Shown piece after piece: positions 36,005-43,677 of a stretch of 59,073 nt of DNA. Below the pieces are notes generated by a model, which ran no database searches, was not told where the DNA came from, and worked only from the letters and a program-made list of their open reading frames with translations. A program made the translations under genes and the position numbers. How positions within the stretch are numbered: position 1 is the first letter of the stretch; each line of letters opens with the position of its first letter. The DNA is from an uncultured Paracoccaceae bacterium (GTDB taxonomy: Bacteria > Pseudomonadota > Alphaproteobacteria > Rhodobacterales > Rhodobacteraceae), in NCBI GenBank assembly GCA_947489325.1, contig CANLDA010000021.1, positions 1 to 59,073 on the forward strand, written 5' to 3'.

Positions 36005-36411
36005 TTAAAACGTTGAATTCACAAGGCGACGGCCGTCGTCCAGTATCAAGGTTACCTGCGCCCAACGCTTTTCACTGCTGAGCCGGGTCATTTCGTCATC
36101 GTCGATCAGCCGATCGCCCGACTGATGCGTAATGTATCCGGGCCAATTGAATGCCTCTGAGGCCAGTTCTTTCATGCCAAACGGGTTGCATAGTGGAAGG
36201 TACGAATGTCAACGGCGGCGATCTGGCTGTGATCCAATGCGTTGTCGCGCATGAGATCGTGGAAAGCGCCCAAAGAAGGGTGCGCACAGAGAAAGCATGG
36301 ATTAGCTTTGTAGTGGGTATGATCGGTTACACGCCACTCGGGGCATCCCAACCAACGCCATCGCGCACCATGGACGGGTGATCAAGCAACGCATCATCCG
36401 CCGTCATCGGG
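36005..36411 (-). pseudogene. Relic of an MmgE/PrpD family gene
   Basis: Three minus-strand fragments in different frames align with successive parts of the intact MmgE/PrpD protein encoded at 39580-40893. First, DHPSMVRDGVGWDAPSGV matches DAPTMVKDGSGWGAMAGV. Second, CAHPSLGAFHDLMRDNALDHSQIAAVDIRTFHYATRLA matches the RWAQPAAEGAMALLRDHGISAADVTKVVVESFHEAKRL region. Third, EKRWAQVTLILDDGRRL matches RRFARVHLHMADGRVL. Roughly 50 codons are missing between successive fragments, stops interrupt the frames, and the C-terminus is cut at 36005. A decayed relative of the intact gene is the simplest reading. Confidence 0.7.
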
Positions 36412-36482
36412 TTGTCAAAGCCAATTTCGACCTTCCAGCGCGCAACATAGTCGTTCAATGCCTCTAGCCTGCCAGCTTCCAT

Positions 36483-36656
36483 TTCTGGCAATTCACATCT
36501 TTGATTGGCACCTCTCTGGAGCGCGGCGTGCTCATGGATACCTTCGAGTTTGATTTGCAAAGCCCGAGGGCTCTTTATATGTCGCGCGAAACCAATACGG
36601 TCTCCAATCCGGCTCAAATTCTGCATAAGTGGTTTATGCAAAATCAGATTGCTTAA
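36483..36656 (+). pseudogene. C-terminal remnant of a LysR-type regulator
   Basis: A 57-codon open frame ending in TAA at 36656, with text such as TSLERGVLMDTFEFDLQSPRALYMSRETN followed by a tryptophan-containing final helix (HKWFMQNQIA). This looks like the end of a GcvA-type LysR effector domain (LysR proteins end in a similar final helix; the intact neighbour ends RIRNWFLKNAK). No DNA-binding domain or start is present. It points away from the MmgE relic, so a LysR/MmgE pair once lay here. Confidence 0.55.
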
Positions 36657-36812
36657 ACGTGTGAGGCAGGCGGCAAGTTGATGCGGTATTTTTATTAAGC
36701 CTCTTAGCTTATTCACAAATGAAGCCGTAAATCATCAATTAAATTGGAATTACAGCAACCGTTGAGTTACTAATTAGATCAACTTGCTCGAACGCCTTAC
36801 CGGGAATCGCAG

Positions 36813-37694
36813 ATGCGCCGCCGTATTCCATCCACAACGTCTTTGCTGTGCTTCGAAGCCGCCGCGCGGACCGAGAATTTTGCTCAGGCCGCCGGGGAGA
36901 TGAATATCACGCAAAGTGCGTTGAGCCGACAAATCCAAATTCTGGAAGCCTACATCAAGCAGCAGTTGTTTACCCGTGCCAAGCAGAGAGTAAAGCTGAC
37001 TTCTGCAGGTAAAGCATTGGTGACAGAACTATCACCACAATTGGAAGCGTTAGAGGCAACGTTGCTGCAGATTTATTCCCACGACACTGAAGAAGGCGCG
37101 CTCAATATTGGCGTCTATCCAACGTTGGGCAGCCGCTGGCTAATGCCTCGCATTATCACACTTTCACAAGAGCATCCGGGCTTCACCATCAACACGATCA
37201 CCTATCTGTCGAACGACGGCATTGATGCCAGCTTGGTTGATGTGGCGCTCGCGCAGGGAAATCCGCCATGGAAAGGGTATCATGCCGATTTCCTTATGAA
37301 GGAAGGGCTGATTGTTATTGCCAGTCCAGATCTTATTGATGAGCCAGTTGATGATCCGATGGAACTTCTGGATTATCGCATATTGCAGCACACAACACGG
37401 CCAATGTCGTGGGAGATTTGGCTGAATGGCCTTGGCCATCAATTGGCAAGACCAATCATCGGACCGATGTTCAGCCAATTCGAGATGCTGATCGATGCCG
37501 TCAAAGGCGGCCATGGAATCGCGATTGTGCCAAAGCTGCTGGTTGAGCGAGAGCTTGCAAACGGAAAGTTGATCATGGCGCATACACACGAAGAGGTGCC
37601 TGAAAGCGCATATTATTTGCTGACACCTAATGCGAAAATTGGGGTGCAGAAAATCAAGCGTATCCGAAACTGGTTTCTAAAAAACGCAAAATAG
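36813..37694 (+). CDS. LysR-family transcriptional regulator, GcvA-like
   Basis: A 293-residue regulator. The N-terminal winged HTH is IPSTTSLLCFEAAARTENFAQAAGEMNITQSALSRQIQILEAYIKQQLF (residues about 4-52). The effector domain follows, with GVYPTLGSRWLMPRI and DAVKGGHGIAIVPKLLVE. GcvA-type LysR proteins often respond to amino acids. It is co-directional with, and 141 nt upstream of, the dioxygenase/aldolase/MmgE genes, so it is the likely activator of that cassette; an 11-bp palindrome CAATT-A-AATTG (36736-36746) lies in its own promoter region. Confidence 0.9.
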   Translation: MRRRIPSTTSLLCFEAAARTENFAQAAGEMNITQSALSRQIQILEAYIKQQLFTRAKQRVKLTSAGKALVTELSPQLEALEATLLQIYSHDTEEGALNIGVYPTLGSRWLMPRIITLSQEHPGFTINTITYLSNDGIDASLVDVALAQGNPPWKGYHADFLMKEGLIVIASPDLIDEPVDDPMELLDYRILQHTTRPMSWEIWLNGLGHQLARPIIGPMFSQFEMLIDAVKGGHGIAIVPKLLVERELANGKLIMAHTHEEVPESAYYLLTPNAKIGVQKIKRIRNWFLKNAK

Positions 37695-37835
37695 CAATTT
37701 TTGTCGATTTCTTGCCATCGCGCCAAGTTTTCCGTGATCGAATTAAAGCATCAACTCATTCGCAAATCGGACTTTAGTTCATCTGATGGCAAGCATAGCA
37801 TTTCTATAAATGCCGATCATTTAGAGGATTCCGTC

Positions 37836-38513
37836 ATGGGATTTAACGCACAGATCAAAGACAACGATGTCGCCGCAATTGAAGGCTGGATGCAGTCCTC
37901 GCCTGATACAGAGTCAGTGGCAAAATTTACCCCAGGACCTGGCATTCAGCGCCTTGAGATAAAGTTTGATATCGCTGAATTGCGTAAGGCACTGGACGAA
38001 TGCCTTGAACGCGAAGCGTTTCAGGGTGCAATGCAGGATCAGGGTTTTGCCGCCCTGCCGCTGACTCAGCGCCCGGGCCAGACAGAATGGACTGACAATG
38101 ACTTGTCAGGGCGTTTCTGGCTGCGTGGTGATGAGCGCTATGTTGAAGAGCCGCGCGAGGATCTGGTGCCCGAGATCGACTTCTCGGAATTCAATCCAAA
38201 ATTCAAGGGCACCTACTTTGAACACGTGCACGAAGAGCTGGCAAAGCGTTTTCCAATTGGTCGCACCCGTGTGCTGTCCAAAGGGTTGTACAACTGCAAC
38301 TCGTGGCACCGTGATCCGGAACCACGCTTGCATATCCCAGTCATTTCCAACCCGGGTTCTTTGTTTATCGTGAACCATCACGTGACACACCTGCCTGCGG
38401 ATGGATCATGCTATTTTACGGATACGCGTGGGTACCATACAGCGTTGAACGGTGGCGAAACCCGTCGCGTGCATATCGTGGCGGCGCTCGCGTACGATCA
38501 GATTCAAAAATGA
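37836..38513 (+). CDS. Aspartyl/asparaginyl beta-hydroxylase-like 2-oxoglutarate dioxygenase
   Basis: A 225-residue protein. The C-terminal half has the jelly-roll pattern of the Asp/Asn beta-hydroxylase group: SWHRDPEPRLHIPV (H158, D160, R164, H166), a strand FIVNHHVTHLPADGSCYF, then GYHTALNGGETRRVHIV (H201, R210/R211). H158-x-D160 and H201 form a credible Fe(II) triad and an Arg near the end would bind 2-oxoglutarate. The N-terminal 110 residues are not recognised. GAGGATTCCGTC precedes the ATG at 37836. The stop overlaps the aldolase start (ATGA), so the two proteins are made together; a free hydroxy-amino acid passed to the aldolase is the inferred logic. The substrate is unknown. Confidence 0.75.
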   Translation: MGFNAQIKDNDVAAIEGWMQSSPDTESVAKFTPGPGIQRLEIKFDIAELRKALDECLEREAFQGAMQDQGFAALPLTQRPGQTEWTDNDLSGRFWLRGDERYVEEPREDLVPEIDFSEFNPKFKGTYFEHVHEELAKRFPIGRTRVLSKGLYNCNSWHRDPEPRLHIPVISNPGSLFIVNHHVTHLPADGSCYFTDTRGYHTALNGGETRRVHIVAALAYDQIQK

Positions 38514-39565
38514 GCCTTTACGGTGGGATGACCGCAACGCCAGGCAGCAATGGCTGCCTGTGCGATCTGCGAAGCGATACAATGACCGGCCCGGATGCCG
38601 CCATGTACGAAGCCATGACATCTGCCTCGGTTGGCGATGACGTGTATGGCGAAGACCCGACCGTAACAACGCTTGAGCATCGCCTGGCAGAAATGCTGGG
38701 CAAAGAGGCGGCTGTGTTCTTTCCGACCGGGACGCAAAGCAATCTTGCCGCAGTGATGGCGCATTGCGGACGGGGTGATGAGATTATCATCGGCAACAGC
38801 TATCACATCTATTGCGATGAAGCTGCGGGCGTTTCCGTGCTGGCCGGTGTTTCTATGAATGCCGTGCCAACAGATGAAAACGGCGCACTGACACCAGAGA
38901 CAATCACTGGCGCAATCAAAGCAGATGATCCGCATTACGCTCGCACCCGCCTAGTCTGCCTAGAGAATACGGTAGGCGGGCAGGTCATTTCCCTTGATAA
39001 AATGGCAGCCGCCGCAAAAACTGCCCGTAGCGCGGGCCTTTCCGTACATCTGGACGGTGCCCGCTTTTTCAACGCCATCACCGCGCTTGATTGTGGCGCC
39101 AAAGATCTGGCCGATTGCGCCGACAGCGTTTCGGTCTGCATGTCCAAGGGATTGGGCGCGCCGGTGGGGTCAGTATTGGTGGGGTCGCACGCCCTGATTT
39201 CTCAGGCGCGACGCAATCGCAAAATACTGGGCGGGGCCATGCGGCAGGCCGGTGTGTTGGCCGCTGCGGCGCTGCACGCCTTGGATCATAATCTACCCGA
39301 TCTGGCTCGTGATCACGCAAATGCGAGCAGACTTGCCGCCGCTTTGAACAAGTTGCAAGCGGGCGACGTTCGACTGGGCAGTAATATGGTTTTCTTTACT
39401 CCACGCGACGGGCTGCACGACAAACTACGGGCGCATATGGCTGATGCTGGCGTGCGAATTGGTGGTCAGTCTCCGGCAATTCGGATGGTTCTGCATCGTG
39501 ATGTCAGTGACGAAGGGGTGGATGCTGCATTGGCTGCCTTTGAATCCTACTTTGCAATGCCCTGA
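38510..39565 (+). CDS. Threonine-aldolase-family PLP lyase
   Basis: A 351-residue beta-eliminating-lyase/low-specificity threonine aldolase fold enzyme. Family features: DLRSDTMTGPDAAMYEAM and VGDDVYGEDPTVTTLEHRLAEMLG, FPTGTQSNLAAVMAH, the PLP-stacking His region SYHIYCDEAAG (H99), LENT, VHLDGARFFNA (D182) and the Schiff-base Lys213 in CMSKGLGAPVGS. It cleaves beta-hydroxy-alpha-amino acids to glycine and an aldehyde or glyoxylate. The true substrate is probably the product of the overlapping dioxygenase gene rather than threonine; that is inference. Confidence 0.9.
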   Translation: MSLYGGMTATPGSNGCLCDLRSDTMTGPDAAMYEAMTSASVGDDVYGEDPTVTTLEHRLAEMLGKEAAVFFPTGTQSNLAAVMAHCGRGDEIIIGNSYHIYCDEAAGVSVLAGVSMNAVPTDENGALTPETITGAIKADDPHYARTRLVCLENTVGGQVISLDKMAAAAKTARSAGLSVHLDGARFFNAITALDCGAKDLADCADSVSVCMSKGLGAPVGSVLVGSHALISQARRNRKILGGAMRQAGVLAAAALHALDHNLPDLARDHANASRLAAALNKLQAGDVRLGSNMVFFTPRDGLHDKLRAHMADAGVRIGGQSPAIRMVLHRDVSDEGVDAALAAFESYFAMP

Positions 39566-39579
39566 AGAGAGCTAGTACC

Positions 39580-40893
39580 ATGACTGCAATTGATTTCATC
39601 CATGATACGCGTTTTGTCGATTTCCCTGAGCACATCGTGCATGAGGCAGTACGTTGTCTGGTGGATACATTAGGTGTTGCTGTCGGTGGCTCTGAAACCG
39701 ATCTTTCCCGCATTATCCGCAATCACGTGACCCGCCAGTTTGGCGGTTCAGACGCGACCCTGTGGCAAGACGGGCGCAAGGTCAGTGCCGCAGGCGCCGC
39801 ATTGGCCAACGGCATGACGATTGACGCGCTGGATGCCCATGACGGGCACAAGCTGACCAAAGGCCATGTCGGATGCGGTGTGTTGCCGGGCCTGATTGCC
39901 GTGATGGAGGCCGAGGGGAAATCAGACGCCAAGGAACTTCTGACCAGCATCGTTGTTGGCTATGAAATTGGCACGCGGGCGGGCATCGCCCTGCATGCCA
40001 GCGCATGTGATTATCACACGTCGGGTGCATGGATTGCATTGGCAACCGCCGCCCTGGGCGCGCGCCAACTGGGATTGAACGCTGATAAAACCCGCGAAGC
40101 CGTCGGCATTGCCGAATATCACGGTCCACGCAGCCAGATGATGCGCTGCATTGATGCCCCAACCATGGTCAAAGACGGATCAGGCTGGGGGGCGATGGCC
40201 GGTGTCTCAGCCGCATATCTCGCTCAGGATGGCTTCACCGGTGCGCCAGCGATCACGATGGAAGATCCAGCACTAACCAACGTCTGGAGCGACATTGGCA
40301 GCAACTGGTATATCGAGCAGCAATACATCAAGCTCTATCCAGTGTGCCGTTGGGCCCAACCTGCGGCCGAGGGTGCAATGGCATTGCTTCGTGATCACGG
40401 GATTTCTGCCGCAGACGTGACCAAAGTGGTTGTCGAAAGCTTTCACGAAGCCAAGCGCCTGAATGCGATCCCGTCAAACACCGAACAGGCACAATATTCA
40501 CTGCCGTTCTCCGTCGCGGCAGCCCTTTACCGTGGGACAATTGGGGTGCCTGAGATCACCGCAGAGGGGCTTGGCAACCAAGATGTCATTGATCTGGCCA
40601 GACGCGTCGAAATTCAGGAAACCGAAGACTTCAACGCGGCCTTTCCAGCGCGCCGCTTTGCCCGGGTGCATCTGCATATGGCGGATGGCCGTGTCCTTAC
40701 CTCTGCCGCAACAGAAGCGCAGGGCGACCCGGAAAATAAAGTTTCAGATGCGGTGATTTGGGATAAATTCCGCAACCTTACCACCCCGGTTTTAGGTCAG
40801 GATTGGCCTGACGCCTTCCTGACCAATGCCCGCGCTCTGTCGAAGGACGGATCTGTGCAAACACTTCTGGATCACATGTCAACCGCTCTTTGA
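39580..40893 (+). CDS. MmgE/PrpD family protein
   Basis: A 437-residue all-helical-core enzyme of the 2-methylcitrate dehydratase/cis-aconitate decarboxylase/iminodisuccinate epimerase superfamily. Typical blocks: LVDTLGVAVGGSETDLSR, GAALANGMTIDALDAHDGHKLTKGHVGCGVLPGLIAVME (with the active-site D-H-D pattern), CDYHTSGAWIALATAALGARQLGLN, MVKDGSGWGAMAGVSAAYLAQDGFTGAP, KLYPVCRWAQPA. The start is ATG 39580, 14 nt after the aldolase stop, so it belongs to the same operon. The reaction is unknown; known members dehydrate or epimerise tricarboxylates and aspartate derivatives, which fits an amino-acid-derived substrate. Confidence 0.88.
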   Translation: MTAIDFIHDTRFVDFPEHIVHEAVRCLVDTLGVAVGGSETDLSRIIRNHVTRQFGGSDATLWQDGRKVSAAGAALANGMTIDALDAHDGHKLTKGHVGCGVLPGLIAVMEAEGKSDAKELLTSIVVGYEIGTRAGIALHASACDYHTSGAWIALATAALGARQLGLNADKTREAVGIAEYHGPRSQMMRCIDAPTMVKDGSGWGAMAGVSAAYLAQDGFTGAPAITMEDPALTNVWSDIGSNWYIEQQYIKLYPVCRWAQPAAEGAMALLRDHGISAADVTKVVVESFHEAKRLNAIPSNTEQAQYSLPFSVAAALYRGTIGVPEITAEGLGNQDVIDLARRVEIQETEDFNAAFPARRFARVHLHMADGRVLTSAATEAQGDPENKVSDAVIWDKFRNLTTPVLGQDWPDAFLTNARALSKDGSVQTLLDHMSTAL

Positions 40894-41267
40894 ATCGCCG
40901 GAAGGTTACATGATTTGGAGCTATCGGGTAACGTCAGGACAGAAGCTGCAGTGGAGAAAATCTTTGTTTCTACTGACCAGAGTGAAGCAAAGTTCACTCC
41001 TCGATAGTGGTCCTGGTTGCAGCGAATTGACGGTCTGACATTTACCAGGATCGACACCGGTGACGGTCCGGTTCGGTGAAATTCGCTGCAAGACCGAAGA
41101 GGTGCTGCCGCAAGTGTAAGGAAATGCTGCGTGAGCAATAACTGAGTCAGTAAAAGTCTGGAGAGTCCCGCAAATTTGACCTCCATGAGTCGGAGATCGC
41201 AAGGCCGCTCTGAAATGGAAATACGCGATATTTGGGTCAAGATGATTGGGCAGACCACTCATGTGAA
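40894..41267. repeat. Hairpin-rich intergenic region between convergent genes
   Basis: About 370 nt with no recognisable gene. It contains a perfect 12-bp inverted repeat (41017-41028 with 41080-41091, spanning 75 nt), a second short one (AGTGAA at 40981 with TTCACT at 40993), and GACGGTC occurring twice as a direct repeat. The open frames on the minus strand give no family I know. The general look is that of a degenerate, dispersed repeat of the kind frequent in Rhodobacterales genomes. Confidence 0.45.
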
Positions 41268-41897
41268 TTACGTCGCGCGGCGCAGGGTTGCTGTTAGGGC
41301 GCCCATAGCTATCAATGTGACCCCGCCAAAACGTGTCAGCCAAGGCAGAACGCCGGGGCGGGTGATGCGGGTGCGCAGGTGGTCTGCAAGTAGCGCATAG
41401 GCCAGTGCATTGAGGGCGGCCAGTGTGACGAAGGTGGCAATCAGGATTGCAAATTGCAGCCATATCTGTCCGGCGGGATCAATGAACTGCGGCACAAAGG
41501 CGATAAAGAACCCGATGCTTTTGGGGTTGAGCGCGGTGACCGCCGCCGCGTGGCCAAATACGCCCTTTGTGGGAAGGGTGGTTCGGGGCATCATGGTGCT
41601 GGCCGAGGCCAGCGGGGCCGCACGCAGCATTTTTACACCCAGATACACCAAATATACCGCCCCCACCCATTTGAGCACCACGAATGCGGTGGCCGAGGCC
41701 AGCACAAGTGCGCCAAGGCCCAAAAGTGATGCGCTCATCGCAATCAGGTCTCCCAAGGCCACACCCGCCGCAGTGGCAACTGCAACCTGACGTCCCTGGC
41801 TGAGCGCATAGGACAAAACCAACAATATGGTCGGGCCGGGGACGAGCAACAGGGCGACAGAAGCGGCCACAAAGGTAAGCCAAAGATCAAAGGGCAT
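41268..41897 (-). CDS. LysE-family amino-acid exporter
   Basis: A 209-residue six-span transporter of the LysE/RhtB family. It has MPFDLWLTFVAASVALLLVPGPTILLVLSYALSQGRQVAVATAAGVALGD at the N-terminus with the diagnostic PGP, LVYLGVKMLRA, and FGHAAAVTALNPKSIGFFIAFVPQFIDP (the NPK motif). These export amino acids such as Thr, Lys or homoserine lactone; the substrate cannot be assigned. It is the last gene of mtnP-DUF2927-LysE, 18 nt after the DUF2927 stop. Confidence 0.92.
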   Translation of the reverse strand: MPFDLWLTFVAASVALLLVPGPTILLVLSYALSQGRQVAVATAAGVALGDLIAMSASLLGLGALVLASATAFVVLKWVGAVYLVYLGVKMLRAAPLASASTMMPRTTLPTKGVFGHAAAVTALNPKSIGFFIAFVPQFIDPAGQIWLQFAILIATFVTLAALNALAYALLADHLRTRITRPGVLPWLTRFGGVTLIAMGALTATLRRAT

Positions 41898-41915
41898 GGG
41901 GTGAGCCTCACATGT

Positions 41916-42623
41916 TTATGGTTTGGGATAATGCATGCGCACCACGGCTTGATCAATTGCCGTCAGGCGCTGACGTGTGGGGCTGTCTTGCGAAAACATG
42001 CTGCGCGTATCGTAGTAATTGCTGCGGATGTCATGGAAAAGGCCAAGCGATTGGGTGACCTCTTCTTGCATGACACGACGATAGATATCAGGAGGCAACG
42101 TGGACGACACCGCAATGACCGCTTTGGTAATGTTGCCTTTGCGATCGCTCCAGACACGGAACAGACCACCTTGCAGGGTAACGCCGTCCAAACCCTTGAC
42201 GCCGGTGCCCTTGATGACCGTGTTGCCCTTGGTATCCAGCATGTAAACACGAATATCGGCGGGGGCGTCGGGGGCGACACGGGTCAGTTTCAGATTTGCA
42301 CCCAGCCCATTCAACTGGGCCAGCGCCCTGTCCAAAGCGCGGCTGGCACGATTCATGCGGCTGGAGCTGTATTGATTTTCAAAGGTTGGCATGCTGACAC
42401 GCAGATTGCGCGCCTTGTCGGCAGGCCACTTGCGAATGCTGTGTTGGCATTTCTCTCCGGGTTTTGCGCCGCAAGCAATGGCGCGATAAAAGTCCTTGCT
42501 GCTGACCTTGCCCGGCAAGCGGACATAATCCACCCGCAACTTGTGAAAGGGGATGCTCTCCTCTGCTTGGGCAGGAAGAATGAACGCAATGACAATCAGA
42601 ATGGTGGTAAAGAGCTGTTTCAT
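41916..42623 (-). CDS. DUF2927 secreted protein
   Basis: A 235-residue protein with a signal peptide (MKQLFTTILIVIAFILPAQA). The core includes LRVSMPTFENQYSSSRMNRASRALDRALAQLNGLGANL, PADIRVYMLD and the motif EEVTQSLGLFHDIRSNYYDTRSMFSQD, which resembles the metzincin-like QSLGL region reported for DUF2927. No full HExxH is visible, so peptidase activity is doubtful. The start overlaps the mtnP stop by 4 nt (ATGA). Confidence 0.85.
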   Translation of the reverse strand: MKQLFTTILIVIAFILPAQAEESIPFHKLRVDYVRLPGKVSSKDFYRAIACGAKPGEKCQHSIRKWPADKARNLRVSMPTFENQYSSSRMNRASRALDRALAQLNGLGANLKLTRVAPDAPADIRVYMLDTKGNTVIKGTGVKGLDGVTLQGGLFRVWSDRKGNITKAVIAVSSTLPPDIYRRVMQEEVTQSLGLFHDIRSNYYDTRSMFSQDSPTRQRLTAIDQAVVRMHYPKP

Positions 42624-43507
42624 TTCAACACCCGCCCTGCGACGGCGTCCAGTTTTGCGATCATCGCGGCGTCGCGGGCTTCGGGTGCGGTGAGGATGGC
42701 GTATTCAAGGGCGCGGTCACAGCCATGCGGGCAAGGCGCGCGGTTGCTGCCAAGAAGCGCAGGCAGGCGGCGCACCAACTCGCGGCCCTTTTCAGCATTG
42801 CCCATGAGGGTTTTGATAATGGCCGTTACATCAACCTCGCCGTGGTCAGGATGCCAGCTGTCATAGTCAGTGACCATAGCGACAGAGGCATAACACAGCT
42901 CTGCCTCACGGGCGAGTTTGGCCTCGGGCATATTGGTCATGCCGATCACATCACAGCCCCAGCTTTCGCGATACATTTTTGATTCTGCCAGCGTGGAAAA
43001 TTGCGGTCCTTCCATTGCAAGATAGGTGCCGCCGCGGTGGATGGTGATTCCCGCGTCTTTGGCGGCTGTTTCGCAGGCATCAGACAGGCGTGGGCAGGTG
43101 GGGTGGGCAACACTGACATGGGCGACGCATCCGGGGCCAAAAAAGGATTTTTCGCGCGCAAAGGTGCGGTCGATGAACTGATCCACAATCACAAAATCGC
43201 CGGGCGCCATGTGTTCGCGAAACGAGCCGACTGCTGAAATGGAAATGACATCCGTGACGCCGAGGCGCTTTAGCGCATCAATGTTGGCGCGATAAGGCAC
43301 CGAGGTGGGCGTGTGGACATGACCGCGCCCATGACGCGGCAGAAAGGCCATTTTCAGGCCATCCAGTGTGCCAGTCAGAATGTTGTCGGACGGCGCGCCC
43401 CAAGGGGTGTCGACCTGCACCCAATTGGCATCCTCCAAGCCGTCGATGTCGTAAATGCCAGAGCCGCCGATCACGGCGATCATGGTGTCTGATGCGGGGT
43501 TGGTCAC
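42620..43507 (-). CDS. mtnP: S-methyl-5'-thioadenosine phosphorylase
   Basis: A 295-residue purine nucleoside phosphorylase family enzyme that splits methylthioadenosine to adenine and methylthioribose-1-phosphate in methionine salvage. Sequence marks: AVIGGSGIYDIDGLE, LPRHGRGHVHTPTSVPYRANIDALKRLGV, ISAVGSFREHMAPGDFVIVDQFIDRT, TYLAMEGPQFSTLAESKMYRESWGCDVIGMTNMPEAKLAREAELCYASVAMVTDYDSW. The adenine released can be salvaged by the apt gene at 35.2 kb. It is the first gene of a three-gene minus-strand operon. Confidence 0.96.
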   Translation of the reverse strand: MTNPASDTMIAVIGGSGIYDIDGLEDANWVQVDTPWGAPSDNILTGTLDGLKMAFLPRHGRGHVHTPTSVPYRANIDALKRLGVTDVISISAVGSFREHMAPGDFVIVDQFIDRTFAREKSFFGPGCVAHVSVAHPTCPRLSDACETAAKDAGITIHRGGTYLAMEGPQFSTLAESKMYRESWGCDVIGMTNMPEAKLAREAELCYASVAMVTDYDSWHPDHGEVDVTAIIKTLMGNAEKGRELVRRLPALLGSNRAPCPHGCDRALEYAILTAPEARDAAMIAKLDAVAGRVLK

Positions 43508-43677
43508 GGGGCACTCTCCTTAAGGCAGATGTTGGGATATTTGTGGCGTTGCCAAAGGCGAAAGGCAAGCATCGCTTTTGTGAAATGGGGCGCGATACGT
43601 GGTCGGCCTTGTGGTAAGGGGCTAAATTGGCTATGGGGCCAGCGCGACCCTCTTTTCCCAATCAACAGGACATACCC

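Noticed and set aside
36327-36716. 129-codon minus-strand open frame in the decayed region as a real gene
   Set aside because: Part matches an MmgE/PrpD fragment and part is antisense to the LysR remnant; it reads as chance continuity across relics.
40921-41463. 180-codon minus-strand open frame as a gene
   Set aside because: It runs into the LysE gene in another frame and its part in the gap follows the inverted-repeat region; no family is recognised.
43508-43677. SAM or purine riboswitch before mtnP or sulP
   Set aside because: I could not find a conserved riboswitch core or an expression-platform hairpin in this gap.
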